DNA of 50,162 bases, taken from positions 1 to 50,162 of the forward strand of contig CAZQIC010000019.1 of NCBI GenBank assembly GCA_964593555.1, in the 5' to 3' direction. The position numbers and the translations under genes were made by a program. Below, piece after piece: positions 1-6,173 of the stretch (position 1 is its first letter; every line of letters begins with the position of its first letter). Under the pieces are notes generated by a model. It worked only from the letters and a program-made list of their open reading frames with translations, searched no databases and had not been told where the DNA came from. This DNA comes from CAZQIC01 sp964593555. GTDB lineage: Bacteria > Bacteroidota > Bacteroidia > JAFLBG01.

Positions 1-201
1 TAAATCATATGGCTTGGCTCCTGCATTATTTATTTTATCTGACTTCAATAGTTTACTTTCTAATGTGTAACGAAACATTTCAAAATCTATTACTTTGCTT
101 ATCGTTTCTAGAGGATTGCCTATTGCTGTTAGCTTTTCTACTATGAACTCTTCATCAAATAAACTTTTTTTTCCTTGGGATTTATACTGATAATTTTGCA
201 T
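1..201 (-). CDS. IS5-family transposase, N-terminal part (cut by window edge)
   Basis: The gene starts at an ATG at 201 and reads leftward without a stop for 67 codons to the window edge. The pattern DEEFIVEKL..GNPLE.ISKVIDFEMFR..LES.L is the N-terminal domain (InsH/DUF772 type) that precedes the DDE catalytic core in IS5-family transposases. The catalytic core would lie outside the window. A TAAATTTG promoter-like box sits 18 bases upstream. The terminal inverted repeat should lie between about 230 and 300; a run beginning AGGGGAGTTC when read on the minus strand (near 287-296) is a possible end, but the other end is not visible. The insertion lies within the integrated element that ends at 3541. 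Confidence 0.72.
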   Translation of the reverse strand, partial: MQNYQYKSQGKKSLFDEEFIVEKLTAIGNPLETISKVIDFEMFRYTLESKLLKSDKINNAGAKPYDL

Positions 202-218
202 TGTTATATTTTTTAGCA

Positions 219-226
219 CAAATTTA
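219..226 (-). promoter_or_regulatory. Candidate -7 box of the transposase gene
   Basis: The minus strand reads TAAATTTG, matching the Bacteroidota -7 consensus TAnnTTTG, 18 bases before the transposase ATG. I see no -33 TTG at the usual spacing. Confidence 0.35.
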
Positions 227-375
227 CAAAGACTTGACTCTTGTTTTAGACATACAAATCATTGGTTATAAACATTTTAATTTTTAGAACTCCCCTATAG
301 TTAATCAAGAGGAAGGTATATCTATTCAGGTTTTTATTTTCTACTCTACTTAATAACATTCTTTCATTCGTAAAA

Positions 376-783
376 ATGTCAATTATCATACCTTCCTCCT
401 GTAAAGTATATGATTTCTACCATTCTTCGTTGTGGATAAATAATGGCATTATGTATGGGAAGTACAAACGCGATCTTGTTATCGATATTCATATAGCAAA
501 AGAAATGGTTATAGATAGGCAAAGGATTTCGGCAGGAATCTTACGACCTTTTTTAGTAGATGTAACCGGGCTTTTGTGTATAGATACAGATGGAAGGAAT
601 TACTTAGCTGGTCCCGCAGGATGTAAATTTATAAGTGCCGGAGCTATCTTTACCAAAAACAGACTATTGGCATTTGTGGGAAATGCTTTTATTTTACTTG
701 ACAAGCCTTTAATTCCAGCTAAAGTCTTTAGCGATGAATCATCTGCGCTTAGATGGTTGGAACCATTCAAATTTCCTAATTAA
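376..783 (+). CDS. STAS-like (SpoIIAA-like fold) hypothetical protein
   Basis: This 135-residue cytoplasmic protein has no signal peptide. It shows a pattern I associate with a small Bacteroidota family: an N-terminal aromatic strand (SLWINNGIMYGKY), then A..MV..RQ.IS.G..RPFLVD, then a 'D..GR.YLA....K.ISAGA' core, and a C-terminal KPLIPAKVF.DE..ALRWLEPFK. The alternation of strands and helices fits a STAS/SpoIIAA-like domain, but the partner is unknown. ATG 376 keeps the N-terminal strand, so I prefer it to the internal ATG. Its stop overlaps the stop of the convergent TPR gene by four bases. It lies within the integrated element. The STAS link is inferred from pattern memory. Confidence 0.6.
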   Translation: MSIIIPSSCKVYDFYHSSLWINNGIMYGKYKRDLVIDIHIAKEMVIDRQRISAGILRPFLVDVTGLLCIDTDGRNYLAGPAGCKFISAGAIFTKNRLLAFVGNAFILLDKPLIPAKVFSDESSALRWLEPFKFPN

Positions 784-1208
784 TCTTCTTTAGTGTCAGC
801 TAAATCAGGAAAACTTTTCAGAATTGCTTTGTTTCTTTCATATTCAAGGATCTTCTCAATATCTGCCAATTCGGTTTTATCGGGCACTAAAACATTTTCA
901 ATATACTTTTTATCTATGTTAGGATTATCTTCTAATAATGTTGCTCGCATAAAGTCTTGTTTTGCTTTTTCAAATTCACCAAGTTGGTAATGACAATCAC
1001 TTTTTAAATAATAGGAGCTTGCATCTTCAGGCAATGCCTTTAATACTTCAATAAAATCATTTATTGCTTCGTTATATTTCTTAGCGATGTTAAACATAAC
1101 CCCTCTGGTTCTTAAAATTTCCATGTTATTTGGTTCTTTTAAAAGCTCTCTGTTACACGCTTCCAACAAATGACAGATCATCTTATGCCTCAATACAATT
1201 CTTCTCAT
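780..1208 (-). CDS. TPR-repeat protein
   Basis: This 142-residue soluble protein has at least two tetratricopeptide units at about residues 28-95. Typical TPR positions are visible: A.....NEAINDFIEVLKALPEDASSYYLKS and YQLGEFEKAKQDFMRAT. The C-terminus (about 100-142) is charged and helical. TPR proteins are scaffolds for protein contacts; the partner cannot be read here. The gene starts 7 bases after the stop of the small membrane protein gene at 1216-1539, so the two are probably cotranscribed. It is the distal gene downstream of the structured leader at 1567-1826. Confidence 0.75.
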   Translation of the reverse strand: MRRIVLRHKMICHLLEACNRELLKEPNNMEILRTRGVMFNIAKKYNEAINDFIEVLKALPEDASSYYLKSDCHYQLGEFEKAKQDFMRATLLEDNPNIDKKYIENVLVPDKTELADIEKILEYERNKAILKSFPDLADTKED

Positions 1209-1215
1209 ATCCGCT

Positions 1216-1539
1216 TCAATTAAGGTTATATAGCAATCCTATTACAAGAGTAAGTATTCCAACAAAAATCACACCAATACTGGCCTTTATTGAGCTATAA
1301 ATTGGCTGGTTCCCTATTCTAAGTAAAAATCTAAAAAGCAAAATATTTAGTGTAAAAATCGTAAGTATAAAGACGGACACTAACTTACCTATTTTATGTT
1401 GATCCATCATTAAAGTGCTGTTATTTCTTTCATACGTAAGAAAATCAGAATACCCGAATAACATGACATTGAATAATATAATAATGCAAATATTTAGAAA
1501 ACTAAATAGCATTATATCCTTTAGAGATGGGGTTAACAT
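1216..1539 (-). CDS. Small three-helix membrane protein, unknown function
   Basis: I do not recognise this protein. Starting at ATG 1539 it has 107 residues and three hydrophobic segments: about 8-28 (IMLFSFLNICIIILFNVMLF), about 53-75 (LVSVFILTIFTLNILLFRFLL) and about 87-104 (IGVIFVGILTLVIGLLY). An upstream in-frame GTG at 1596 would extend it by 19 residues, but that codon lies inside the right arm of a strong terminator hairpin, so I rejected it. The gene is followed after 7 bases by the TPR gene. It lies immediately downstream, on the same strand, of the candidate RNA with a terminator, so its expression may depend on readthrough. Confidence 0.55.
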   Translation of the reverse strand: MLTPSLKDIMLFSFLNICIIILFNVMLFGYSDFLTYERNNSTLMMDQHKIGKLVSVFILTIFTLNILLFRFLLRIGNQPIYSSIKASIGVIFVGILTLVIGLLYNLN

Positions 1540-1566
1540 GGCTTCTAAGTTTAGAATTAACAAATA

Positions 1567-1605
1567 AAAAAGGGTATGCACCCCTATTCGGTACACACCC
1601 TTTTT
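1567..1605 (-). terminator. Intrinsic terminator of the structured leader/ncRNA
   Basis: Read on the minus strand, GGGTGTGTACC (1600-1590) pairs over 11 positions with GGTGCATACCC (1582-1572). The loop is 7 bases, and the stem is followed by TTTTTT. The two non-Watson-Crick pairs are G.U on the minus strand but A/C mismatches on the plus strand, so the minus strand is the functional one. Confidence 0.75.
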
Positions 1606-1826
1606 ATATAAATATGGTGGGTGCGTTACCTTACAACATTCACTTAGTTAGAAGGTTCCGCGAGGACCCGATCCACCAGTAAAATGAGAAGGACGCACCC
1701 ATGTAATGGATGCCCTTCGTCATTTGCCGGTGGATCTAAAAATTTCGCGGATTTTCTAATACCTAAGCAAGCAACAATGTGCTATACGTTAATTTATGAT
1801 TCTATATCATTTTGATTTATTAAATG
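1567..1826 (-). ncRNA. Candidate structured RNA or attenuation leader, unknown family
   Basis: The 346-base gap 1540-1885 contains no gene but shows strong RNA structure on the minus strand. In transcript order there is a -7 box at 1840-1833, then an outer stem joining 1750-1745 to 1663-1658 (CCGCGA/TCGCGG). Inside it is a long hairpin closed by GATCCACC/GGTGGATC (1736-1729 with 1677-1670), with an apical hairpin GCATCC/GGGTGC (1713-1708 with 1700-1695). A single-stranded ACGCACCC (1626-1619) follows, and then the terminator. Four stem pairs that are A/C mismatches on the plus strand are G.U on the minus strand, which fixes the strand. ACGCACCC can pair with the apical loop (GGGTGCGT, 8 of 8) or with the terminator arm (GGGTGTGT, 8 pairs with one wobble). 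This is a switch-like arrangement ahead of the membrane-protein/TPR genes. I could not assign it to any family. Confidence 0.6.
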
Positions 1827-1832
1827 TTAATA

Positions 1833-1840
1833 CAAATTTA
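1833..1840 (-). promoter_or_regulatory. Candidate -7 box for the structured RNA
   Basis: The minus strand reads TAAATTTG, a perfect match to TAnnTTTG. A TTG lies 24 bases upstream (1867-1865), slightly longer than the usual -33 spacing. Transcription would start near 1826 and enter the structured region directly. Confidence 0.45.
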
Positions 1841-1885
1841 TGAAATTTTCAATATTCTGTTGAGCAATAGCAGGTGTTTTTTACT

Positions 1886-3304
1886 TTACTCGAGCGTAAC
1901 AGTGGTTTCTTCATTTCTCTGCCTTCTGAAATTCACAATTTTTAATAACCCTTCATCAAGCAATTTTCTCTTAATAAAGTTTTGCTGGTAATTTATAGTA
2001 GTAGTCAAAGTACTATGTCTATATAAATCTTGCAGAACTTCTGGTGGTATATTTCCTTTTGAAAGATTACCAAATGTATGTCGAGTAATATGCATACTAA
2101 TCTTTTTTTCAATTTTAGCTACTCGAACAAGAATCGAAAGATCTTCATTAATTTTACTATTAGCAGTTCTAATCTTTGTATGAATATCATTAGCATTAGA
2201 TTTTGCCCTTTTCAATTCAGGAAAAACGTAATCGTCTTCGGCTACTTTGTCTTTTATATAATGCTCTAAAATTTTATTAGCTTGTTCAGGGATAGGTACG
2301 TCAACAGGTCGGGAGTTTTTTCCAATGATATAATAATATCTTCCATTCTTAAAATCTGTCCATTTCGTTTTGAAAGTATCAGCGGTGCGAAGACCTGCAA
2401 AATTAAATGAAAATAAAAATACATTCCTGGCATGAATCAAGTCATTTAGTCGTTGCGATAAGTTCTTTATATATTTCTTACCTTTCTTCAACTCCAATAT
2501 AATGTCAGAATTATTTTCAGTTATCTCTATATTTTCAAGTGTTTCAAGCTCATTCTCATCTAATCCAATCTTCATGCTTTCTCCTGGCTTAAATTGAAGT
2601 TGGGTTTTGCCTTTTCCAAATGGATACTCTTTTTCATCTATCAAACGTTTCTCAATAGCTTTATTATAGAGGATTCTAATAACATTCAAATTATTGTAAA
2701 TTGTAGTTTTGCTTTTCCCAAGGCTTCTTAAATATAGTTCATAATCTTTCAAAAGAGATCCAGTTATTAATTTCACATTGATATCCCTTTTGGGTTCTTC
2801 GTCTTTCTTTTTTTTATTTTGCTGAATATCATTATGCTGTACCTTGTCTAATAGAACCGATATACCAAGTCCTTTTTTTTCTAAAAAAATTCTGAATTTT
2901 TTAAATTTGGGTTTATCAGCTACGTATTGATTAATCTTACCCGAAGATACTTTTCCATCTAAATATTCTTTTGCTAACTTATTAAACGAAACAAATGTAA
3001 ATCCGCCACCAAGAATTAATTCCTTAAGTTGCGGTGATGATAAATCCTGATCCTTGTTTTCAGCATCAAGAATTACTTGTTCTGCTTCTGAAAATTTATT
3101 TTTAAGGAGAATATTTAATCTTCGGGAATTGGGATAATTCTTTCTTACTGTTGAAGATGTCTCATCCCATTCTCCTTCAATTAGGAAATATTTCAGGAAA
3201 ATATAAGCCCGTTCTCCAGATTTTGTAATTCTAATGGCAAGAGGAGCCTTGCCACCCTTCTTTTCCTTACTCTTATATCTAACTATTTTTATATTTGCAC
3301 TCAT
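1886..3304 (-). CDS. Tyrosine recombinase (integrase) of the mobile element
   Basis: This 472-residue protein is of the Bacteroidota element-integrase type. An N-terminal arm-binding-like region lies at about 1-100, a SAM-like core-binding domain at about 105-235, and the catalytic domain at about 245-460. All catalytic residues are present: Arg306 (FAGLRTADTF), a basic residue in the GKN turn (Lys329), His405-x-x-Arg408 (HITRHTF), His430 (YRHST) and nucleophile Tyr439 (TINYQ). It should therefore be active. It catalyses site-specific strand exchange; the adjacent tRNA-Leu fragment at 3483-3541 marks the likely attachment site. ATG 3304 is preceded by a TATCTTTG box at 3344-3337 and a tandem 11-mer at 3362-3383. 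Which element type it moves (ICE, island or prophage) is not visible. Confidence 0.93.
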   Translation of the reverse strand: MSANIKIVRYKSKEKKGGKAPLAIRITKSGERAYIFLKYFLIEGEWDETSSTVRKNYPNSRRLNILLKNKFSEAEQVILDAENKDQDLSSPQLKELILGGGFTFVSFNKLAKEYLDGKVSSGKINQYVADKPKFKKFRIFLEKKGLGISVLLDKVQHNDIQQNKKKKDEEPKRDINVKLITGSLLKDYELYLRSLGKSKTTIYNNLNVIRILYNKAIEKRLIDEKEYPFGKGKTQLQFKPGESMKIGLDENELETLENIEITENNSDIILELKKGKKYIKNLSQRLNDLIHARNVFLFSFNFAGLRTADTFKTKWTDFKNGRYYYIIGKNSRPVDVPIPEQANKILEHYIKDKVAEDDYVFPELKRAKSNANDIHTKIRTANSKINEDLSILVRVAKIEKKISMHITRHTFGNLSKGNIPPEVLQDLYRHSTLTTTINYQQNFIKRKLLDEGLLKIVNFRRQRNEETTVTLE

Positions 3305-3336
3305 ATAATTACTTTAAATGAATAACCTAACAAGAG

Positions 3337-3344
3337 CAAAGATA
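3337..3344 (-). promoter_or_regulatory. Candidate integrase -7 box
   Basis: The minus strand reads TATCTTTG (TAnnTTTG), giving a start near 3330 and a leader of about 26 bases before the integrase ATG. No clear -33 TTG is seen; the tandem repeat at 3362-3383 covers that position. Confidence 0.45.
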
Positions 3345-3361
3345 AAAAAAATAATTAAAAT

Positions 3362-3383
3362 GGTTACATATAGGTTACATATA
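3362..3383. repeat. Tandem 11-mer GGTTACATATA x2
   Basis: Two exact, contiguous copies of GGTTACATATA lie between the integrase promoter and the attachment site. This is the expected place for integrase arm-binding sites or for an operator that represses the integrase gene. The function is inferred from position only. Confidence 0.6.
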
Positions 3384-3482
3384 TTGAATTTCTACTCGGT
3401 TTTATTCGGTTTCTTAAAATCCAGTAAATACGGCTTAATGAGAGGCAAATAGGGAGTTATAAGGGTTTATAGGACTTTGTAT

Positions 3483-3541
3483 CGCAGGACTTAAAATCCT
3501 GTGTCTTCACGGACGTACGGGTTCAAGTCCCGTCCCGGGTA
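3483..3541 (+). pseudogene. 3' fragment of tRNA-Leu(TAA); element attachment site (attR/attL)
   Basis: The sequence contains an anticodon arm CAGGA-CTTAAAA-TCCTG (anticodon TAA), a variable arm GTC...GAC, a T arm ACGGG-TTCAAGT-CCCGT and the 3' acceptor strand CCCGGGT plus discriminator A. The 5' acceptor strand (expected ACCCGGG) and D arm are absent; the 60 bases upstream are unrelated. This is the usual trace of integration into a tRNA 3' end: the intact gene should be restored at the other, leftward end of the element, with this copy as the distal repeat. The common core would be about 59 bases. The native tRNA terminator follows at 3543-3580. Confidence 0.8.
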
Positions 3542-3542
3542 C

Positions 3543-3580
3543 AAGCCTCTGAAAAATCAATATTTTCAGGGGCTTTTTTT
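3543..3580 (+). terminator. Terminator downstream of the tRNA-Leu 3' end
   Basis: AAGCCTCTGAAAA (3543-3555) pairs with TTTTCAGGGGCTT (3563-3575), 13 bp with one G.U, followed by seven T. It lies directly after the tRNA 3' end, as expected for the original tRNA transcription unit. Confidence 0.85.
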
Positions 3581-3634
3581 ATGTAATAAATTGTTGCTTT
3601 TAAGTAATCATGGGGAATGCTCAACTATTTGCCG

Positions 3635-3676
3635 AACAGTTCAATAGATATAACTTCCAAAAAACATTGAACTGTT
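3635..3676. repeat. Perfect 11-bp inverted repeat upstream of SpoIIE phosphatase gene
   Basis: AACAGTTCAAT (3635-3645) and ATTGAACTGTT (3666-3676) are exact inverted copies separated by 20 bases. The right arm ends in TTTTT and overlaps the -33 region of the promoter at 3681-3688. It may be a weak terminator or a dyad operator. Confidence 0.5.
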
Positions 3677-3680
3677 TTTC

Positions 3681-3688
3681 TACTTTTG
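3681..3688 (+). promoter_or_regulatory. Candidate -7 box for the SpoIIE phosphatase gene
   Basis: TACTTTTG matches TAnnTTTG and lies 22 bases before ATG 3711. A TTG at 3667-3669 is too close (11 bases) to be a standard -33, so the inverted repeat may be involved in recognition. Confidence 0.45.
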
Positions 3689-3710
3689 TTTAAAATATCA
3701 GCGAGACTGT

Positions 3711-5060
3711 ATGCCCAAATCAACCGCTTCATTTTATGATTTAAAGTCCTATCGTAAGTTATTCGCTCTTGCGGGGTCTATCTATTTTGCTTTTTGGTTT
3801 ATTAGTCATATGGTAGGGCCAAAGGTGTATGATCCATTGGCGGGCAGGGCGTTCGTTTCATTATCTATTTTTACCGCTTTAATACTATCCTTGAGGTATA
3901 AATTTTTCCAGGAAAACATCGTGCATGTATCCTATGCGCTTTCCTATATCATAACATTTCATTTCGTTTTTCTTGTTGTAAAAAATAATTACTTGAGTGA
4001 TTACTGCATTGGTATGATGGTTGTTGTTTACGGGCTTACTCTTGTATACCGCTCAAGCAGAGCCTTATTAATGTTTTTGGCGGTTTGTTTTATCTTAACT
4101 TTCCTGGGTTTTTTTATTGTTGATCAACCTCAGGTAAATCCTTCCTTGTTTCTGAGTTTGTTAATTACGGCAAGCCTTTTGTCGTTTCTTGTGTTGAGTA
4201 ATCGTTTAAAGGCGCATGAAAGCCTGCGTGTAAAAAATGATATGTTGAATGAGGCCAACAAAGAAATTAAAGAACAAAAAATAATTGTTGAAGAAAAAAA
4301 TAAAGACATTACAGATAGCATTAATTATGCTAAAAGGATACAGGATGCTATTCTGCCTTCTGATGAAAAATTTAAAAACTTACTTCCTGATTCATTTGTT
4401 CTTTATTCCCCAAAGGATATTGTGAGTGGTGATTTTTATTGGTGCGAGCAATGGGGAGATCAAATTCTTGTTGCCGCTGTGGATTGCACTGGTCATGGTG
4501 TTCCGGGGGCCTTCATGTCCATTGTAGGATTTAATATTTTAAATCAATGTGTGCATGAACTTGCGCTTACAAAACCGGCAGTAATATTGAACAATTTGAG
4601 CAGGAGCCTCTCGAAAATAATTAAGCAAAAAAACAAAGATGATGCTGTAAACGATGGGATGGACATTAGTTTGTGTAACATAAATTTTAAAACAAAAAAA
4701 CTTGAATTTGCCGGCGCTTACAACCCACTGTGGTTGATCAGGAACGGTAAATTTTCTGAAATCAAGGCAGATAAGATTCCTATTGGACCTACTCCGGGAG
4801 ATTCGGTTTCACCTTTTACTAACCATGGGATAGATATGCTTGCAGGCGATACTTATTATATTTTCAGCGATGGCTATGCAGATCAGTTTGGCGGCCCCGT
4901 TGGAAAAAAATTTAAATACAAACAGTTTCAGGAACTTTTACTCTCCATTCAATCGAAAACAATGCAGGAGCAAAAGCAGATACTCGATAAAAGCATTAAA
5001 GAATGGATGGGCCCCCTTGAGCAGGTAGATGATTTACTGATTATTGGAATAAGAATATAA
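3711..5060 (+). CDS. Membrane-anchored SpoIIE-type PP2C serine phosphatase
   Basis: This 449-residue protein has about six hydrophobic segments within residues 16-165, a coiled coil at about 165-215, and a SpoIIE/RsbU-type PP2C phosphatase domain at about 225-449. Metal-binding and catalytic motifs are intact: GDFYW (240-244), DCTGHG (258-263), DGMD (315-318), SDGYADQFGG (386-395) and the terminal Asp pair (440-441). The helix SINYAKRIQDAILP before the domain is typical of Bacteroidota members. Known relatives dephosphorylate anti-sigma antagonists or STAS-domain proteins, with the membrane part acting as sensor; the substrate here is unknown. It is a single-gene unit just right of the element boundary and has a sister at 37955-39883. 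Confidence 0.88.
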   Translation: MPKSTASFYDLKSYRKLFALAGSIYFAFWFISHMVGPKVYDPLAGRAFVSLSIFTALILSLRYKFFQENIVHVSYALSYIITFHFVFLVVKNNYLSDYCIGMMVVVYGLTLVYRSSRALLMFLAVCFILTFLGFFIVDQPQVNPSLFLSLLITASLLSFLVLSNRLKAHESLRVKNDMLNEANKEIKEQKIIVEEKNKDITDSINYAKRIQDAILPSDEKFKNLLPDSFVLYSPKDIVSGDFYWCEQWGDQILVAAVDCTGHGVPGAFMSIVGFNILNQCVHELALTKPAVILNNLSRSLSKIIKQKNKDDAVNDGMDISLCNINFKTKKLEFAGAYNPLWLIRNGKFSEIKADKIPIGPTPGDSVSPFTNHGIDMLAGDTYYIFSDGYADQFGGPVGKKFKYKQFQELLLSIQSKTMQEQKQILDKSIKEWMGPLEQVDDLLIIGIRI

Positions 5061-5279
5061 GTAAATTTTGTTGATTTTTTTCGAAAGAATTTTTAGGTAA
5101 TAATTTTTGCATCTTTTTTAACTATCGTCCTTCACATTGCATCTGATATTATTAACATAATTGCAATTGTGTTAATATGCCGGCCTTACATTGTTAATTT
5201 CTATAAAATAAGTTTTAAATATAAGTGGTCGTCTATTTATTATATTAGCAACCAAATAATAATCTAAAACACAGCGCAG

Positions 5280-6107
5280 ATGAAGAAAATTTTTGTTGTT
5301 TCGGTATGTTCATTGGCTTTTATTACAAATATTTTTGCACTGAGTCCTTCGAAGGAATATAAAGTGCTTCCGGATAAATTCGGAATGAAATACAAAGAAG
5401 AACTCGTGCCGACTTCTGATGGTGCTAAAATTAACACCTGGTATTTCGAGTGTCCTAAAAAAGTAAATAACAATATTATTATAAGCAGCAGTGGCGATGG
5501 AAATATGGCTGATAACCTGGAATTGATCAACTCATTCCTTTCGGCCGGTTACAATGTACTTGCTTATGATTACAGGGGTTATGGTAAAAGCAGTGATTTT
5601 ACTATAGAGCCTGATGTATATATCTATCCTCAGTTTATCACAGATCTTAATACTGCCTGTGATTATCTGAAAAAATTACGTGCATCAGCGAAGTTTGATT
5701 TTTACGGGATCAATATAGGAGGGGGACTTTCGCTTGGTGTTGGAGCGAATAGAATTGAGACACGTCGTATTATTGTTGATGGGCCATGGGCTTCATTGGA
5801 AGGAATGAAAGCGAAGATAAAAGCAGTAAAAGGAAAAGATGTGGTGATCCCTTTTGGTTTTGACAAAAACTACGAACCAATGTATGGTCTTGAAAGCCCC
5901 AAAACAAAAATTATAAGTATCCTCATCTTTGTTAGTCCTAAGGATGAACTAATAGGGCCGGCAGATGTAAAAGCTATTGCGAATGCAAAGGGTGCAAAAG
6001 CTGTAACAGAAGTTTACCAGGTAAAGAAAAGTCTTTCGAACAGCCAGAATTTTTCTACTGACAAAAATGATTATTTTGATAAGATAATTAAGTTGCTCGG
6101 AAATTAA
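5280..6107 (+). CDS. Secreted alpha/beta-hydrolase-fold protein lacking catalytic Ser and His
   Basis: The protein has 275 residues, with a signal peptide at about 1-20 (ends NIFA). The fold is that of alpha/beta hydrolases of the BAAT/PldB-like type: Y.VLAYDYRGYGKS (91-104), the elbow strand and the SPKDELIG loop (219-226, containing the usual acid Asp222). The nucleophile elbow, normally G-x-S-x-G, reads GINIG (143-147), so Ser is replaced by Asn145. The C-terminal stretch where the catalytic His normally lies (about 250-262) contains none. It is therefore probably not a classical serine hydrolase and may be a binding protein. It is a single gene ending in a strong terminator. Confidence 0.75.
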   Translation: MKKIFVVSVCSLAFITNIFALSPSKEYKVLPDKFGMKYKEELVPTSDGAKINTWYFECPKKVNNNIIISSSGDGNMADNLELINSFLSAGYNVLAYDYRGYGKSSDFTIEPDVYIYPQFITDLNTACDYLKKLRASAKFDFYGINIGGGLSLGVGANRIETRRIIVDGPWASLEGMKAKIKAVKGKDVVIPFGFDKNYEPMYGLESPKTKIISILIFVSPKDELIGPADVKAIANAKGAKAVTEVYQVKKSLSNSQNFSTDKNDYFDKIIKLLGN

Positions 6108-6129
6108 TTAGGTATTTAAATACCTTCAG

Positions 6130-6165
6130 CCGGGATTGGTTTTTATCATACCAATCCCGGTTTTT
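6130..6165. terminator. Bidirectional terminator
   Basis: CCGGGATTGGT (6130-6140) pairs perfectly with ACCAATCCCGG (6150-6160), followed by TTTTT. It lies between the convergent genes 5280-6107 (+) and 6174-8561 (-) and serves at least the plus-strand gene. Confidence 0.85.
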
Positions 6166-6173
6166 ATTATACA

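Noticed and set aside
1540..1596. N-terminal extension of the small membrane protein from GTG 1596
   Set aside because: The GTG lies in an arm of a strong terminator hairpin; ATG 1539 gives a normal membrane protein start.
1567..1826. A retron msr-msd RNA, T-box or tmRNA
   Set aside because: No reverse transcriptase is nearby, no T-box consensus in the right context and no tag-peptide reading frame, so the family is left unknown.
3425..3543. A complete tRNA-Leu gene
   Set aside because: The acceptor 5' strand and D arm are missing; only the 3' portion from the anticodon arm onward is present.
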